A DNA stretch of 64,000 nucleotides from Lota lota. Taxonomy: Eukaryota; Chordata; Actinopteri; Gadiformes; Lotidae. The position numbers and the translations under genes were made by a program. The stretch is from positions 3,738,001-3,802,000 of the forward strand of contig JACYXH010000363.1 of the NCBI GenBank assembly GCA_026745465.1, written 5' to 3'. The first letter of the stretch is position 1. Every line of letters begins with the position of its first letter. The notes under the pieces are model-generated. The model made no database searches. It saw nothing but the letters and a program-made list of their open reading frames with translations, and was not told the DNA's origin. This document shows positions 53,401-64,000 of the stretch, in pieces.

Positions 53401-56400
53401 TTAAGGTCAACCATGAGGGGGGGGGGGGGGGTTATAGCATCACATGCCTCCCAGTGGGCCTGTCATCCAACAGTCCAGATAAATGGTACCATGAAGGCAT
53501 ACCTGGACAAGACCCCGGGCCCTTCTGTTATCATACATGGGATTTAGTCTGTGCACAGTGAGCCAAAAATAAGTAATCAAATAATTTGCATTTTGCCACC
53601 TGAGCACGCCCCTATTTTGTATTCTATGATGCTGACATATGGCAGGGATGTAATTATAATGATTAGTATTCTCATTAGCGAGAAAAATAAAGTATTCTAA
53701 ATATTTTAGATGGAATGAATCTCGCAAGTGCTAAAGAAAACTTTTCACTGGCCTACATCTTGCTAGCTTCACTGTACCATGTAGCTTAGCATCACGCATA
53801 CCCACATACACACACACGTTTTAAAGCCCCCCTTATTTTTCTGCCTGATGTCACTTCAGGAGGACCTCCCACTGTGGTAACGCGTTGGAAGCCACTGATG
53901 GGGTTGCCGTGGAGGTGGTCTCCATATGATTGCAGCGTGTTCATCCATGCCCATCTGTCTACTCTTGGGCGTTTCAATTTTTTTGCTCTTCTCCCAAGGA
54001 TGCTCCCAGCAGGGGCGAGCAGTCTGCAAGCTCTGCTGCTTCCTCTTTCTGCAATTTACATGATAATCTAACAATAGCAGCTATCTCTCTTTACACTACA
54101 GCATTGTTGAATACTTGATTCTGATTGGTCAATAACATTCCAAGGGTGTGCATACTTTTTCAATAACGGAACACCTCTGCCTTTTAACAGTTCCACATCA
54201 ATATGCTACAAATCTGATATTAACATTGGTTAATTTTACTATGACAACCTAAAACACAATGCTCAAAGCACTGTAGAATAATATTTTTATTTCTGCTAAT
54301 AAAGTCGATAATAATAAATAACTTTTTTAATGAAAGTAACTACCGGTAATATATAATCATCATTGGCAACTGTGGTAATAGCGGAATAAACAACTCTGGA
54401 CTGTCCCATTATTGGAAAATAATGTACTTTGGGGGTGGTGATGCGGTAGAGGTGATGGCGAGGTTGCTTACCACCACCATACATTAGTTTCCAGTTACGG
54501 GACACACAGAGTGGTTTATTCTTAACATGTCCCCCCAACCCACACACACACACACACCTTCCACATCCAGTGTGCCCTAAGGGAATTTAAAGTGGGGTGT
54601 AAACCCAAACCCGTTTTATTTTGACATGGAAATATGCCTTATTACCGTCAACATAGTCATTTATGGCATTTTGTCACGGTTACTAAAATAAGACCTTAAT
54701 TAAGAGAAAACAGGAGTAAAATAATTTTTGGAGCAGAACGTTCTGCTCTGCTCCAAATGCAGGTAGCGTTCTTTTCGTTACGTCTAAGTGACTTTTAGAA
54801 TACTCTTCGATTGTCACGACGAAGGGACACTGGCGGCGAGATGCATGTGGATGTGTGGAGCAATGTCTGTGCAGCAGTTGATGTTGATGACCCCGTCCGA
54901 GAGAGGGCTAAGCTTCTCTGACACTGATAGTATAACGCCATGGTGTGTGGCACATTTCATGAACAACATTGCTCATATACAATGACAGTAGGCTACAAAA
55001 AAGTATCACCAGGGGTACCGGGGTAACCATGGGGATACCCCGCTCCCACTCCTTCCTAGAACTCTCATCCCAAAACACCCTTTTTTTTTACCTCAGTGTT
55101 GGAACATGACCTGAAACAGGGGGTTCCCTTACACTCTACCTATTAAATTAGCCTGTATGTTAGACTTCATCTTCGATATACATTTTCCAGTTCCCTGGTG
55201 TTTCCTAAAATAGGAGCCACTTATGCCACAATGAGGTTTCAGACTGGTCTATATTTAACTAACCAGACTGGTATTGTATTGGAATGTATCCTTTACTAGA
55301 GAGCTCCTGTTTCTGTTCACTATCCCTCGCTCTCGAAGCTAGGAATTCCCCTTTAGCACTGAACCAACTGTTTGTTGAAATTGGATGAAGAGGCTCCTCC
55401 TTTTTCTTTTTAATGCCTTTTTTTCATTTCCTCACTTTCTTTTGTTTATGGAGGGCACAAGACACCAGTGCATTGTGGCACTGTCATGGTGTGGCCATGG
55501 TGTGGCCACCTAGTGTGAGCTTGTGTCCGGGTTGAGCTGTTAACAGCTAGGCTGTGGGGGGGGCTGCTAAAGAGAGGGTAGACAGAGGACTGTATGTGTC
55601 AAATGAGGAGTAGACAGAGGACTGTATGTGTCAAATGAGGAGGTTAAAACAAAAAGACTTCGATAGGATGAATGGTTTGATATCGCCCTTGTTGCGGGAC
55701 TGAGAAAGGGTTGTGTGTGTGTTTGGCCACTTCGTTATTTCGGTAGCATCCCAGTTGGTTGCTTGTCTGAAGCTCACCTGCTGAGACGGTGCTGTTGCCT
55801 GACAGCCCAGTGTGCTATAACTAGGCCCTTGCCACTGTGCTACTCTTCTCACATCCAAACCTGTTCTCTCTGTGGATGGCTTTTGATTCTGATCATCTTC
55901 ATATGCATGCTGTGACAAATGGCTCTTTTATGGCTCTTCTGCTATCAGTTGATTGGTGTGTGTGTGTTCTCCAAATGAGAGGTCATATGGACCTTCCTGT
56001 TGGCTATTCCCTTTTCCCTCTTTGTCTTCCTCTCCATCTTCCATCCAGTCTTGCTATATCTCTCTCTCTTTCTGCCTGTCTCATTCACTCACTTACTCCA
56101 CTCATGTTCAGACCTGGGACACACCGTGGTGTCTGAATTCAAAGGAAGATGTGTTGCTACCATATTAAAAGGGCAGACATAGACTGGTCTGTGGCTGATA
56201 TTTGATATTGTACTGCTAGACCTGTTTGGCATTAACATTGCTGTCTTTCTCAACTTTGTTAAATTGTCTTTCATTTCCTTTTTTTTCGTCAACGAAATGT
56301 GAGAAATACAAATTTCTCATATTCATATTCACGTATTTGAATATGTTCTTTGAAAGACTCGTTCTCGCCTCTACCCCTGTCATAATTTAGCTTATCACTT

Positions 56401-59400
56401 TGCCGTATATTGGCGTAGCTAGTTCTGGCGGGACACTCTAGTCATGCGCCCCCTATCAGTTGACGGCTAACAGGGTCCAATAAAATGCACGTACACTGAC
56501 ACACAATTTAAGACCTTTCATCTCAAACACACACTCCATAAAGTCAAGTGTGCTGAGCAGAAGATCGCCCACCACCACCCCAGCCTCCACCTGCTTCTGT
56601 ATAGCATATAACCTATACAATAGGTTGAGATATCTGTAACCATGGGGGGATTGTATAGTGCTCCCTGTTGTCAAATGTTGGTATGCTGTTGGTATTCTGT
56701 ATCTGACATCTGTATGTCATGCTTTAAATGGTGTGTGGGCAAACATGCTGAACGCTGGTTTGTCGCCCCAGTGCAGGTCACCTGTTCCTGTCAAACGACT
56801 GTGTCCATATTACTTCAACTCTTGTTGTGCCCTCTCTGCAGAGAGAAGACACAGCTTGGCCAGCAAGCCGACTCCCATCCTTGGACGACCCTCCGCAGTG
56901 GGCCCCAGCGTCTCCTCCTCCAACTCCAAACTCCTCAAGCCAGCCAAAGAAAAGAGAAAACCCCCTTTCATACCATTCAGGGAGCTGCAGCCAGACAAGA
57001 TGTAAGTCTGACTCCAGGATTATGTGTTAAAATACTTCCACACAAGATTATTGAAAGTGGGGACAAAATAAGATTGGGTAGTGGCTAGGGTGTTCGACTC
57101 CAAGCCGAAAGGTACTGGGTTCGATCCCCAATATCCGCAGCCTACATGTGGGCATTCTTAAGTAAGATCCCAACCCCTAGCTTCTCCTTAATGATATGTA
57201 TCTGAATTGTAGTCACTTTGGCTCAAAGCATCTGCTAAATGGTAAATTAACAGTGAGGCCCGTAAATTAATACTATAGATAACGTGATCTTAACAGTGCA
57301 TGTGACATTTACTCAATTACTAACTCATTGGCATTATTCATTCTGGATAATTCCTCAGTTCTCTATTACCTCTAATAGCCAATGATTACATATATAAAAA
57401 TAATCCCTCAAAAGGAGCCCAGTGTCAGTTGAAAATTATGGTTGATATTTACAAGACCTTAACAATTTATCAGACCATTGATTCTCCTCCTACCCCACCG
57501 TTATATCAGTTTTGTGCTGGTTAATGCATCTCTCATTTCCCTGGCTCTTGACTGGTTTTCCTCCCTCCTTCTCATCTAGACTCACTGCAGCCGTCAAGGT
57601 GGAGAAGATCCACCTGAAGGTGGACCCATCGGCCAAGCTACCCCAGGCCCCCTCTGCGATGGCCACCGCCTCCACCACCACCTCCTCCTCCTCTGGCACC
57701 ACTGTGAGCTCCAATACTGCAACGGTTTCATCCTCCTCCTCATCGGCCCTCAAGCCAGGCCTTAACTGTCCCTCCATACCAAAGCCCCCCCTACTGGCCC
57801 CCGGGCAGATCCCGAACGGCAAAGGCCACACGTCTGTCCTGTTGGAGAAGAAGCAGGAGAGCAGCAATGCCAGTAGCAGACGACACCTTTACAAGAGATT
57901 GTCAGGTCGGTGTCTTCTGCTCACACACACATTAGCATCATGTCAGCCAGAATGTAGAATTTTTTTAGAGGCCTCAATATAGAGGTGTATATTGTGTATT
58001 TTCGTAGTGCAAAGGGCTTTGATGGCCACGTTTGTGCCTTGGTGTGCATATTGAAAATATTGCTGCATAGGATAGATTTAAAGATAATAAGGAATGGAAG
58101 CCTGTCATTTAGAGCTGGTTTCAATCCATAGCAATCACTGAGTAACAAAGTTACATGAAGATGGAAGTGTAGCTCTTTTGGTTGAGCTTTGCAGCTGTTC
58201 AGGGTTTTTCCTACATTGAAAATTATTTGGCTGGTGCCAAAACGATTTCACGGTGTGACGGGAGACTACGCCATCAATGTGTTTTGTCTTTCAATCGGCA
58301 AATAACTGATCGCGCTTCCATTCCTATTGTCTAATAAAACATTAAATAAGTTGAAATACCGAAGGTACACGGTATAGCCACAGTAGCCTATGCAATGAGT
58401 TCAAATAGGTAAAATACACAATGTCAGAAATGGTCAAACCCAATTTAATAATCGGTGTCTGGCGGATTTAAACAAAATTCGTTCTAACTAAACACCCTGT
58501 TTAGTTTATGGAAGGAAAACCTCGGGTTGTACAAACTTTTAATCAGCTGTAACATTTCATTATACATTTTTTAACATGCAGAATAGGTGAGTGCGAGTAA
58601 GCAGAATATAATCAGGCATTAGACAAGATTCAAAGCCCCATATTCCGCTAGTTGCACAGATAACTTCATAGACCTCTCCTTACTTTCACAGGGCTGTCGA
58701 TTTATGCATTATATTTTTTAATGCATAAATGAGATGGAGGGACAATGGATGGATGGAGAACAGGAGATAGAGGGTGGGAGGAGGGATTGGGGAGAGTTGG
58801 GATAGCGGTCATTTTTGTAAAGAGTTATATTTCTATTAGTGCTTTTAAAATGATGGTCTTATGACAAAGCTTCAAGGACCTTTCGATTTTTAAACACCTA
58901 ACCCATGAGGATCTATCTCAAATGAATATTGGCTTTTATAAATAGGTAGATAAATACAAGTTGGTTATTGTCATTTAACCAGTCAACCACCACTGCAATT
59001 GCCTGGTATTTCCAATGTTTTTTTAACCCGTTTTGTTAATGGGGTTTCATTTACTTAAGCATAATACATATTTCTGATTATCAAATCGTCATAAATAACA
59101 GGGAAATTCCTTGATTTCTGTCTACGGTAACACGGACTCATTGCCTGTACGTGGACCGATCATGCTTACTGTCGTGCTTAGTTACCCCCCCCAAAGGCCC
59201 ATTCTGAGCCAGAAAAACCCTAAATATGTCTATAAAAAAGATAATTATTTATTTCAATGCTCCCCTCTGATCTCATACCGTAGCTTCATTTTAGGAACCT
59301 GGAACCCCAGATTATAAACCTTTATGTGAATTAAATGAATGATTAAAAAACTAAAAGAAAATGGTTTCATTCAACACATAGCATCAATTAATCAAATTAA

Positions 59401-62400
59401 TTTGGGATAATTTCGTTTTTACTCATTTCTAATATAATTATTATCGTAGAATGATGGTTTCTTTGTCTCTGTTCTCATCAACCTTTCAGACCGAGAATTC
59501 AATCCAGATATTCATTGTGGTGTCATGGACATGACCGCTCGGAAACCATGCACAAGATCACTTACATGCAAGGTACTGGGATGCTTCTTTTGTTCTACTG
59601 GGAAATCATTATTTACTCTCCTTCGCATTGTCATTGAAGGAACTCTTTCGTTGACCTCCTTCGTCCTGTCTAAATATAGTGTTAGAAAGTTTGTGATTCC
59701 TGCATACATGAAGTTGAGTGTGATCATTTTGTCTGGTATTTACGTCTAACTTTAAAATTGTACATTAACCTACAAAGCTGATGTTCTTCACAGTACTTCA
59801 CGACCATGCACTTTACGATCCAAAAATGAAAGATTCTTCACATGAATCAAAGGTCAATACATACACAACATTTTTGTTCTTATAAGGAGCACAAAAGGGA
59901 AATTAATCCTTCAAACACTGACTTAAGATTTTGCTCCCAAGTAGTCAAAAAATAAACTCAGAATGAAATATATTGGGAGTGGGAGCGATGGGGGGGGGGC
60001 ACATGATACAAGCGACTTCAGGTTTGACCACCTCCATTGTGCCCCCCTCCCCCCCACCCCATCCAGACACACTCCTTAAGCCAGCGGAGAGCAGTGACCG
60101 GGCGCAGGAAACGCTTCGACACGCTGCTGGCGGAGCACAAGAGCAGGGCCAGGGACCGGGAGAGGGAGCTCCACCACCCTCACTCCCAGCAGACTCCCCC
60201 TCTCAGGGAACCCCACCCCTCCTCGCGCCTCGCCGCGGCGACCCACGACCCCCACCAGGCGGTCCACGGCAATGGCCCCGCCGCCACCACTGAGGTCACC
60301 ATCAAGTCTCCTGCCAAGCCCAGACCCTACAGCTCTGATTTTCCCCGGTACGTGGCTCCAGTCCCCTCCGTGATTGATATTGAAAACAGGGCTCGAAATT
60401 AAATATTTTACTTGGTAGCACTGGTGCTTCCAATTTCGAAAAGTTAAGCGCACCAGCAAAAAGTTAGGGGTACCCGCAATATATCAAAATAATATATATA
60501 AAAAATGTTGTGCTGATTTTTAATAACACGTTGGAGGTTAAAAAAAATGTATACTAAATTATTTAAATACAGCAATCAAAAATAATACTCAACATTTGCA
60601 GTTACAGTTGGCAAGTAAGCCTACTGACTGAAAATACAATTACAGAAATCATTAAATACTTAACTAAAGAACATTATACTTAAACTAGTATAAAAAGTAA
60701 GTAGGTAAGTATTCACCAATGATTTCCCCGCCCCCCAGCAAAATTGTATATTTCCCCAGGAACACAGTTAGTATTTTATTTTAAAGTACTAATTTAATGT
60801 ACCAACTAAGAAATACAAATAAAGGTAAATCAATATGAACGAGACATACTGAGTATACTAACTAGCGACTGTACAGTGAAAGGGATGTTTGAATAGAAAA
60901 AAAATTAAAGGATGTATCAGAACCATTCTTTACACTCACACAAATGCTCCACAGGAAATGAGTCAGGTCGCACAGATTACATTTCCATTATGCGACCATT
61001 TTGGTCGCATAATGGAAATGTAATCTCTGGAACAGAGTACAACTTTTATTTCCCCAAATAAAAGGGGGAATTTGTATTGCACCGCCATGCACAGGGTTGG
61101 CAAAAACAGTAAAAGTGCAGTCAAAGAATATGTTCATACAAAACACAAATGATCTTATTCATCTATTCAATCCAGGTATTCATGAGTTAATTCAATTACT
61201 TTTAACAAACTTTCCAGACTGAACAGTAGCCATGGAGCCGGGGTTCCCCCCGGGGAGCCCGCAGTGGTCCATGATGCCCCCCACCAGCCGCCAAGTGCCC
61301 CAGATGGCGTGTCCCGCCCCTCCAGCGACGAGGGCGAGAACGAGGTCGGCGAGGAGAACGCAGACCGACTGGACTGTCACTATTCAGGTTACCACCCTCG
61401 ACCGGCAGCTGTAAGTCCACACACCTGTTCAAGAATACGTCTGGCCCATTTTGATCACGGCTGTTTCAGTTTGTTACGTTGGTGTCCAAAGACCTTGTCT
61501 TGTTTCTTAGTTGAGGGCAAATGAGTTCTGTGTTGTTCGGCTCATTCTCTGCTGTAGCTATGTGAATCCAAACGGTTTATGTATGAAGTTGTCTGAAGAA
61601 TGTAATGGTATAGTAGTGTCTGAACTGACTCGCTTTCTCTGTTCCCAGTATTGTACTTTTGGAAGTCGGCTGTTTGGCAGAGGCTCCCACACGTTTGACC
61701 GGCGCTGGGACCGCATGCGGTGTGCGTTGACTGCCATGATGGACAAGCATGTCAACTCTCAAATGTGGAAGTAAGTATCTGGTTGGAACGTGGGCTATGT
61801 AACATTTCCACTGCAGCCAAATCTATTTAGTTCACTGTGTTCTCCCACATCTGAGGTGAGTACACTGTTTAGTTTCACACGTGTGCTCGGGGGTGGATTC
61901 ATCCCTGTTGGCGAATTCAGAATGTGTCGCATACTGGGCATGTCAACTAGTCTGGGAACCAGACGAATCTGCAAGCCCATGTTTCATTTGCTCTGGCAGA
62001 TGGTCTGGCCCCCTTCTCGTTCAGACAGATTTACAGCCGACCTGGCCCGGGTTGTGTCAATCACAACCGTTAATCTAAGATGGGACGGGTTTGATACAAT
62101 GATGTGAGGAGCACCGTTGAAGCATTTTCAACATTAAACAACCAAGATGGCTGCCGTGGTTTTGGAACGGTCTGTTGAATCTGCTATCGCGACAGTAATA
62201 AACAAAATGGACAGTATATGTTTCGATAACAATCGACTGCACTTTAAGCTTTTGTTGTTAAACAAATATAATTACCGTACTTCCGAAATGATTTGGTCAA
62301 AGTAAAATTTACCAACTGTCACTCAGCGTTACATAACGCATTTTGTTGCACTGACATGCATATCATCCAGAGGCATTTTGGTCTGCACCCCTCTTGCAAA

Positions 62401-64000
62401 TCTAAATAAACTGAGAGGTTTCAGACTAATACACATTCTGAAATTGGTCTGACGATGTCAGGCTACACGTCTACAACACAGACCCTGACATTTTCTTTGG
62501 AATGGATATGTAATCTGTATTAGTATTCCCACAAATCAGATTTTAGATTAATATCTACAATTTGATGGCCAACTAGCTGAAATCTTGGTAAATGGGGTGA
62601 GGTGTTGCATAATTGGCTATTAACAGCGAACACAAAATCTACCAGGAGTAGTTAGCTGTTAAAAAGTGTCTGCAAAGGTAGAAATACACTTCAAAATCCC
62701 CTGCAGAATGGTTCATACACTCGCTCAAATCAGTTTCTCTTCAGTAGAATATCTCGGTAACAAAACAGGGAACAAGGTAGTAACGTCGCCAATTGCAGTT
62801 TTTGGTTTCCAGCCAGGCTCTGTGCCGTGTCCCCCAGAGGTTCTGCTGTAACATATCAGGACTGCTGGATTGGAGATGAGTGTATTGATGGCAGTCCTGG
62901 TATATGATGTGGCTCCGTGATTTGTTCCAGGAAAATCCCAATGGCCTTGGAGAACTCCTCTTCCTCCTCCGTCACACCCGCCCTTCGGACAAGCACAAAC
63001 TCCCACGGTAGCACTTCCTCCTCCTCGGGCTTCCTGAGCCCCTCCGGCACGCAGCCGCCCTACGGCCAATCGTACGAGGGCAGGTCGGCGCTCTCCTACG
63101 GTACCACGCTGAACGCCCGCGCCTCGCCGCAGAGCGGGGCCGAGCACCCGGCCTACGGCACCACGCAGGCCCGACAAGTGTCTTCGTTGCCGCAGATGCC
63201 TTCAGCCCACTCCTCCTCCCCTTTGGCGCCTCCCCCCGTCTCAGGCCGGGCGTTCAAGTCCCGCTCCTCCTCTTCCTCCGGCGGCAACGGCGGCGCCGGC
63301 AAGGCGGCGTCCTTCAGGCCCAGAGAGAGCTCGTCGGGCTCCTCCTCCTCCACGCCCGTCATGCCCAGCTCCCTTGGCGGGGGCACGGGGCGGGGGGGTC
63401 AACAGCATCAGTAGCAATGCTAGCTTCAGCTCGGGGAAGAAGAGGAAGAACAGCTCCTTCCTCGCCTCTTCCCACGGCCCCTCCTCCGACTCCTCCTCGT
63501 CGAACGCCAACTACTCCTCCTCCTCCACCTCCTTTAAGAAAAACTGTGCCAACGCCCAGGGCAGCTCAGGTAGCACCTACCACCACGGCTCGTTGGCTCT
63601 CTCCTCCTCCGCGTCGCACAGCGGCGTCCACAGCATGGGACTGAACTGTGGCCCCACGGTGCGCACCAACTCCCTCAGCCTGAAGGCGGAGCCCAGCGGG
63701 GGACCCGCAGGAGGCTCCTCCTCGGGGCCCTCGCCTCGAGGCCCCCCGTCAGGTAGCCCTGCAGAGTCCATCAAGCGCATGAGCGTGGTGATGAACAGCA
63801 GCGACTCCACGCTGTCGCTGGGGCCCTTCGTCCACCACCACCACCACCACCACCACCACCAGTCCTCCTCGGAGCACCACACCGGCTTCGGCCACCACAC
63901 GGCCGACGGCCGCCTAGACGGCAAGAAGCGCAAGAGCTCCCCGGCCTCAAGCGGCGGCGGTGGTGGTGGTGGCGGCGGCGGGGTCGGAGGCCTGGGCGTT
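44486..64000 (+). CDS. atxn7: Ataxin-7, SAGA deubiquitinase-module subunit (3' end beyond window)
   Basis: Ataxin-7 anchors the histone H2B deubiquitinase module in the SAGA complex; polyQ expansion of the human protein causes SCA7. Ten coding exons are seen: 44486-44696, 44876-44944, 51179-51283, 56842-57001, 57580-57905, 59490-59572, 60067-60347, 61218-61410, 61649-61770 and 62931 onward. The start [18 protein letters not shown] matches the family. The polyQ site has only Q5 ([11 protein letters not shown], with one CAA). An N-terminal zinc module has C112, C115, H127 and H132 ([20 protein letters not shown]). The SCA7 domain (about 288-355) shows C300-x10-C311-x5-C317-x2-H320 and [32 protein letters not shown] and [12 protein letters not shown] follow. 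Exon 10 is Ser-rich with NLS-like GKKRKNSS and GKKRKSSP, the conserved [20 protein letters not shown] and a His9 run at 63833-63859. The frame breaks at a G7 run (63392-63398), giving a stop at 63412; homology resumes in the next frame. Confidence 0.96.
44506..44513. promoter_or_regulatory. Perfect CRE octamer inside atxn7 coding exon 1
   Basis: TGACGTCA, a full palindromic CREB/ATF site, overlaps codons 7-10 of atxn7 (the D-D-V-R residues of the ADDDVRG stretch). It lies 21 bp after the start codon. The same residues are present in human ataxin-7. Function is unproven. Confidence 0.4.
44945..51178 (+). other. atxn7 intron 2 (6.2 kb) contents
   Basis: This intron between coding exons 2 and 3 holds a G22 run at 47907-47928, TG-rich patches near 48210-48240 and 48530-48560, and an (ATT)n tract at about 50447-50472. 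The rest looks single-copy. The segment 49620-50060 has a balanced composition without simple repeats and could be a conserved noncoding element. No exon with family similarity is seen. Confidence 0.45.
51284..56841 (+). other. atxn7 intron 3 (5.6 kb) contents
   Basis: The intron contains a G13-type run near 53418, a perfect 18-bp palindrome at 54731-54748, and a perfect 32-bp tandem duplication at 55579-55642. The stretches about 52560-52980 and 53825-54065 are complex, non-repetitive sequence with homeodomain-type TAATTA and TAATCC motifs. No further exon is recognised. Confidence 0.45.
55579..55642. repeat. Perfect 32-bp tandem duplication, atxn7 intron 3
   Basis: Two identical 32-bp units, 55579-55610 and 55611-55642, beginning TAGACAGAGGACTG. 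Identity of the copies suggests a recent slippage or duplication event. Confidence 0.95.
57070..57245 (+). mobile_element. tRNA-derived SINE with fish-type tail, atxn7 intron 4
   Basis: The head contains GTAGTGGCTAGGGTGTTCGA (A-box region) and a perfect B box GGTTCGATCCC at 57118-57128. The tail includes GTAGTCACTTTGGCTCAAAG followed by CATCTGCTAAATGG, a slightly decayed form of the conserved tail of several fish SINE families. It starts about 70 bp after exon 4 (ending 57001) and is in the sense orientation. Confidence 0.8.
57906..59489 (+). other. atxn7 intron 5 contents
   Basis: 1.6 kb of AT-rich DNA without recognised exons or clear mobile elements. A purine-rich GGATGGATGGAG patch occurs near 58747. 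Nothing else stands out. Confidence 0.45.
60390..60480 (+). mobile_element. Possible dispersed repeat fragment, atxn7 intron 7
   Basis: The stretch beginning GGGCTCGAAATTAA and continuing CTTGGTAGCACTGGTGCTTC resembles a repeat I associate with many fish genomes. It is short, has no visible ends, and cannot be classified from the sequence alone. Confidence 0.3.
60974..61026. repeat. Perfect inverted repeat, 25-bp arms and 3-nt loop
   Basis: The arms 60974-60998 and 61002-61026 are exact reverse complements separated by TTT. It lies in atxn7 intron 7 (60348-61217), 190 bp before exon 8. The transcript could fold into a 25-bp hairpin. Confidence 0.95.
61947..62465. mobile_element. Candidate nonautonomous DNA element, atxn7 intron 9
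   Basis: The left end CTAGTCTGGGAACCAGACG and the right end (reverse complement TAGCCTGACATCGTCAGACC) are weakly similar inverted ends about 520 bp apart. The interior has a repeat-like appearance and no coding frame. No target-site duplication was found, so the assignment is tentative. Confidence 0.3.

Noticed and set aside
57070..57245. B-box-containing segments considered as tRNA genes (also 33195-33300 and 33625-33785)
   Set aside because: No complete cloverleaf can be folded, and the tails match fish SINE ends, so they are SINE copies.
63577..63933. Minus-strand frame with a run of tryptophans
   Set aside because: It is the antisense shadow of the CAC (His9) array in atxn7 exon 10.

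Overview
This is 64 kb of vertebrate nuclear DNA, almost certainly from a ray-finned (teleost) fish. It holds seven spliced protein-coding genes with GT-AG introns, long dinucleotide microsatellites, long G or C homopolymers, tRNA-derived SINE copies with a fish-type tail, and a TTAA-flanked MITE of a kind common in teleosts. The species cannot be named from the sequence alone. I see no bacterial, viral or CRISPR content.

Layout, left to right: otop1 (minus strand, 3' end cut by the window edge, 1-2579); tmem128 (minus, 5449-8770); lyar (minus, 10716-13452); zbtb49 (plus, 14427-18894), head-to-head with lyar across a 974-bp promoter interval; about 4 kb without a recognised gene; synpr (plus, 22932-34111) with two alternative first coding exons; thoc7 (minus, 36091-38144), tail-to-tail with synpr; a 6.3-kb upstream interval; and atxn7 (plus, 44486 to beyond 64000). 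Exon boundaries were set by hand from splice sites, reading frame and family similarity. All phases close, giving 164 aa (TMEM128), 340 aa (LYAR), 787 aa (ZBTB49), 283 or 263 aa (SYNPR) and 203 aa (THOC7).

The genes are not an operon and share no single pathway. OTOP1 is a proton channel, TMEM128 a four-pass ER-type membrane protein, LYAR a nucleolar growth regulator, ZBTB49 a BTB zinc-finger transcription factor, SYNPR a synaptic-vesicle protein, THOC7 a subunit of the THO/TREX mRNA-export complex, and ATXN7 the SAGA deubiquitinase-module anchor whose human polyQ tract causes SCA7. In human the first four lie together at 4p16 and the last three at 3p14, so this window joins two human-separated synteny blocks between zbtb49 and synpr. 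SNTN and C3orf49, which lie between SYNPR and THOC7 in human, are not seen.

The most interesting signals are small and structural: a conserved micro-exon giving a second SYNPR N-terminus; a 168-bp segment of synpr intron 2 duplicated downstream of the synpr stop and bracketed by an exact 23-bp direct repeat; a 102-bp perfect palindrome built on a (TA)n tract; four NF-Y-type CCAAT boxes at an exact 26-bp period; a (UG)~61 tract filling most of a 170-nt thoc7 intron; a one-base frame break at a G7 run in atxn7; a perfect 25-bp-stem hairpin in an atxn7 intron; and an excess of the octamer TAGGCCTA. I found no convincing wholly new biological system.
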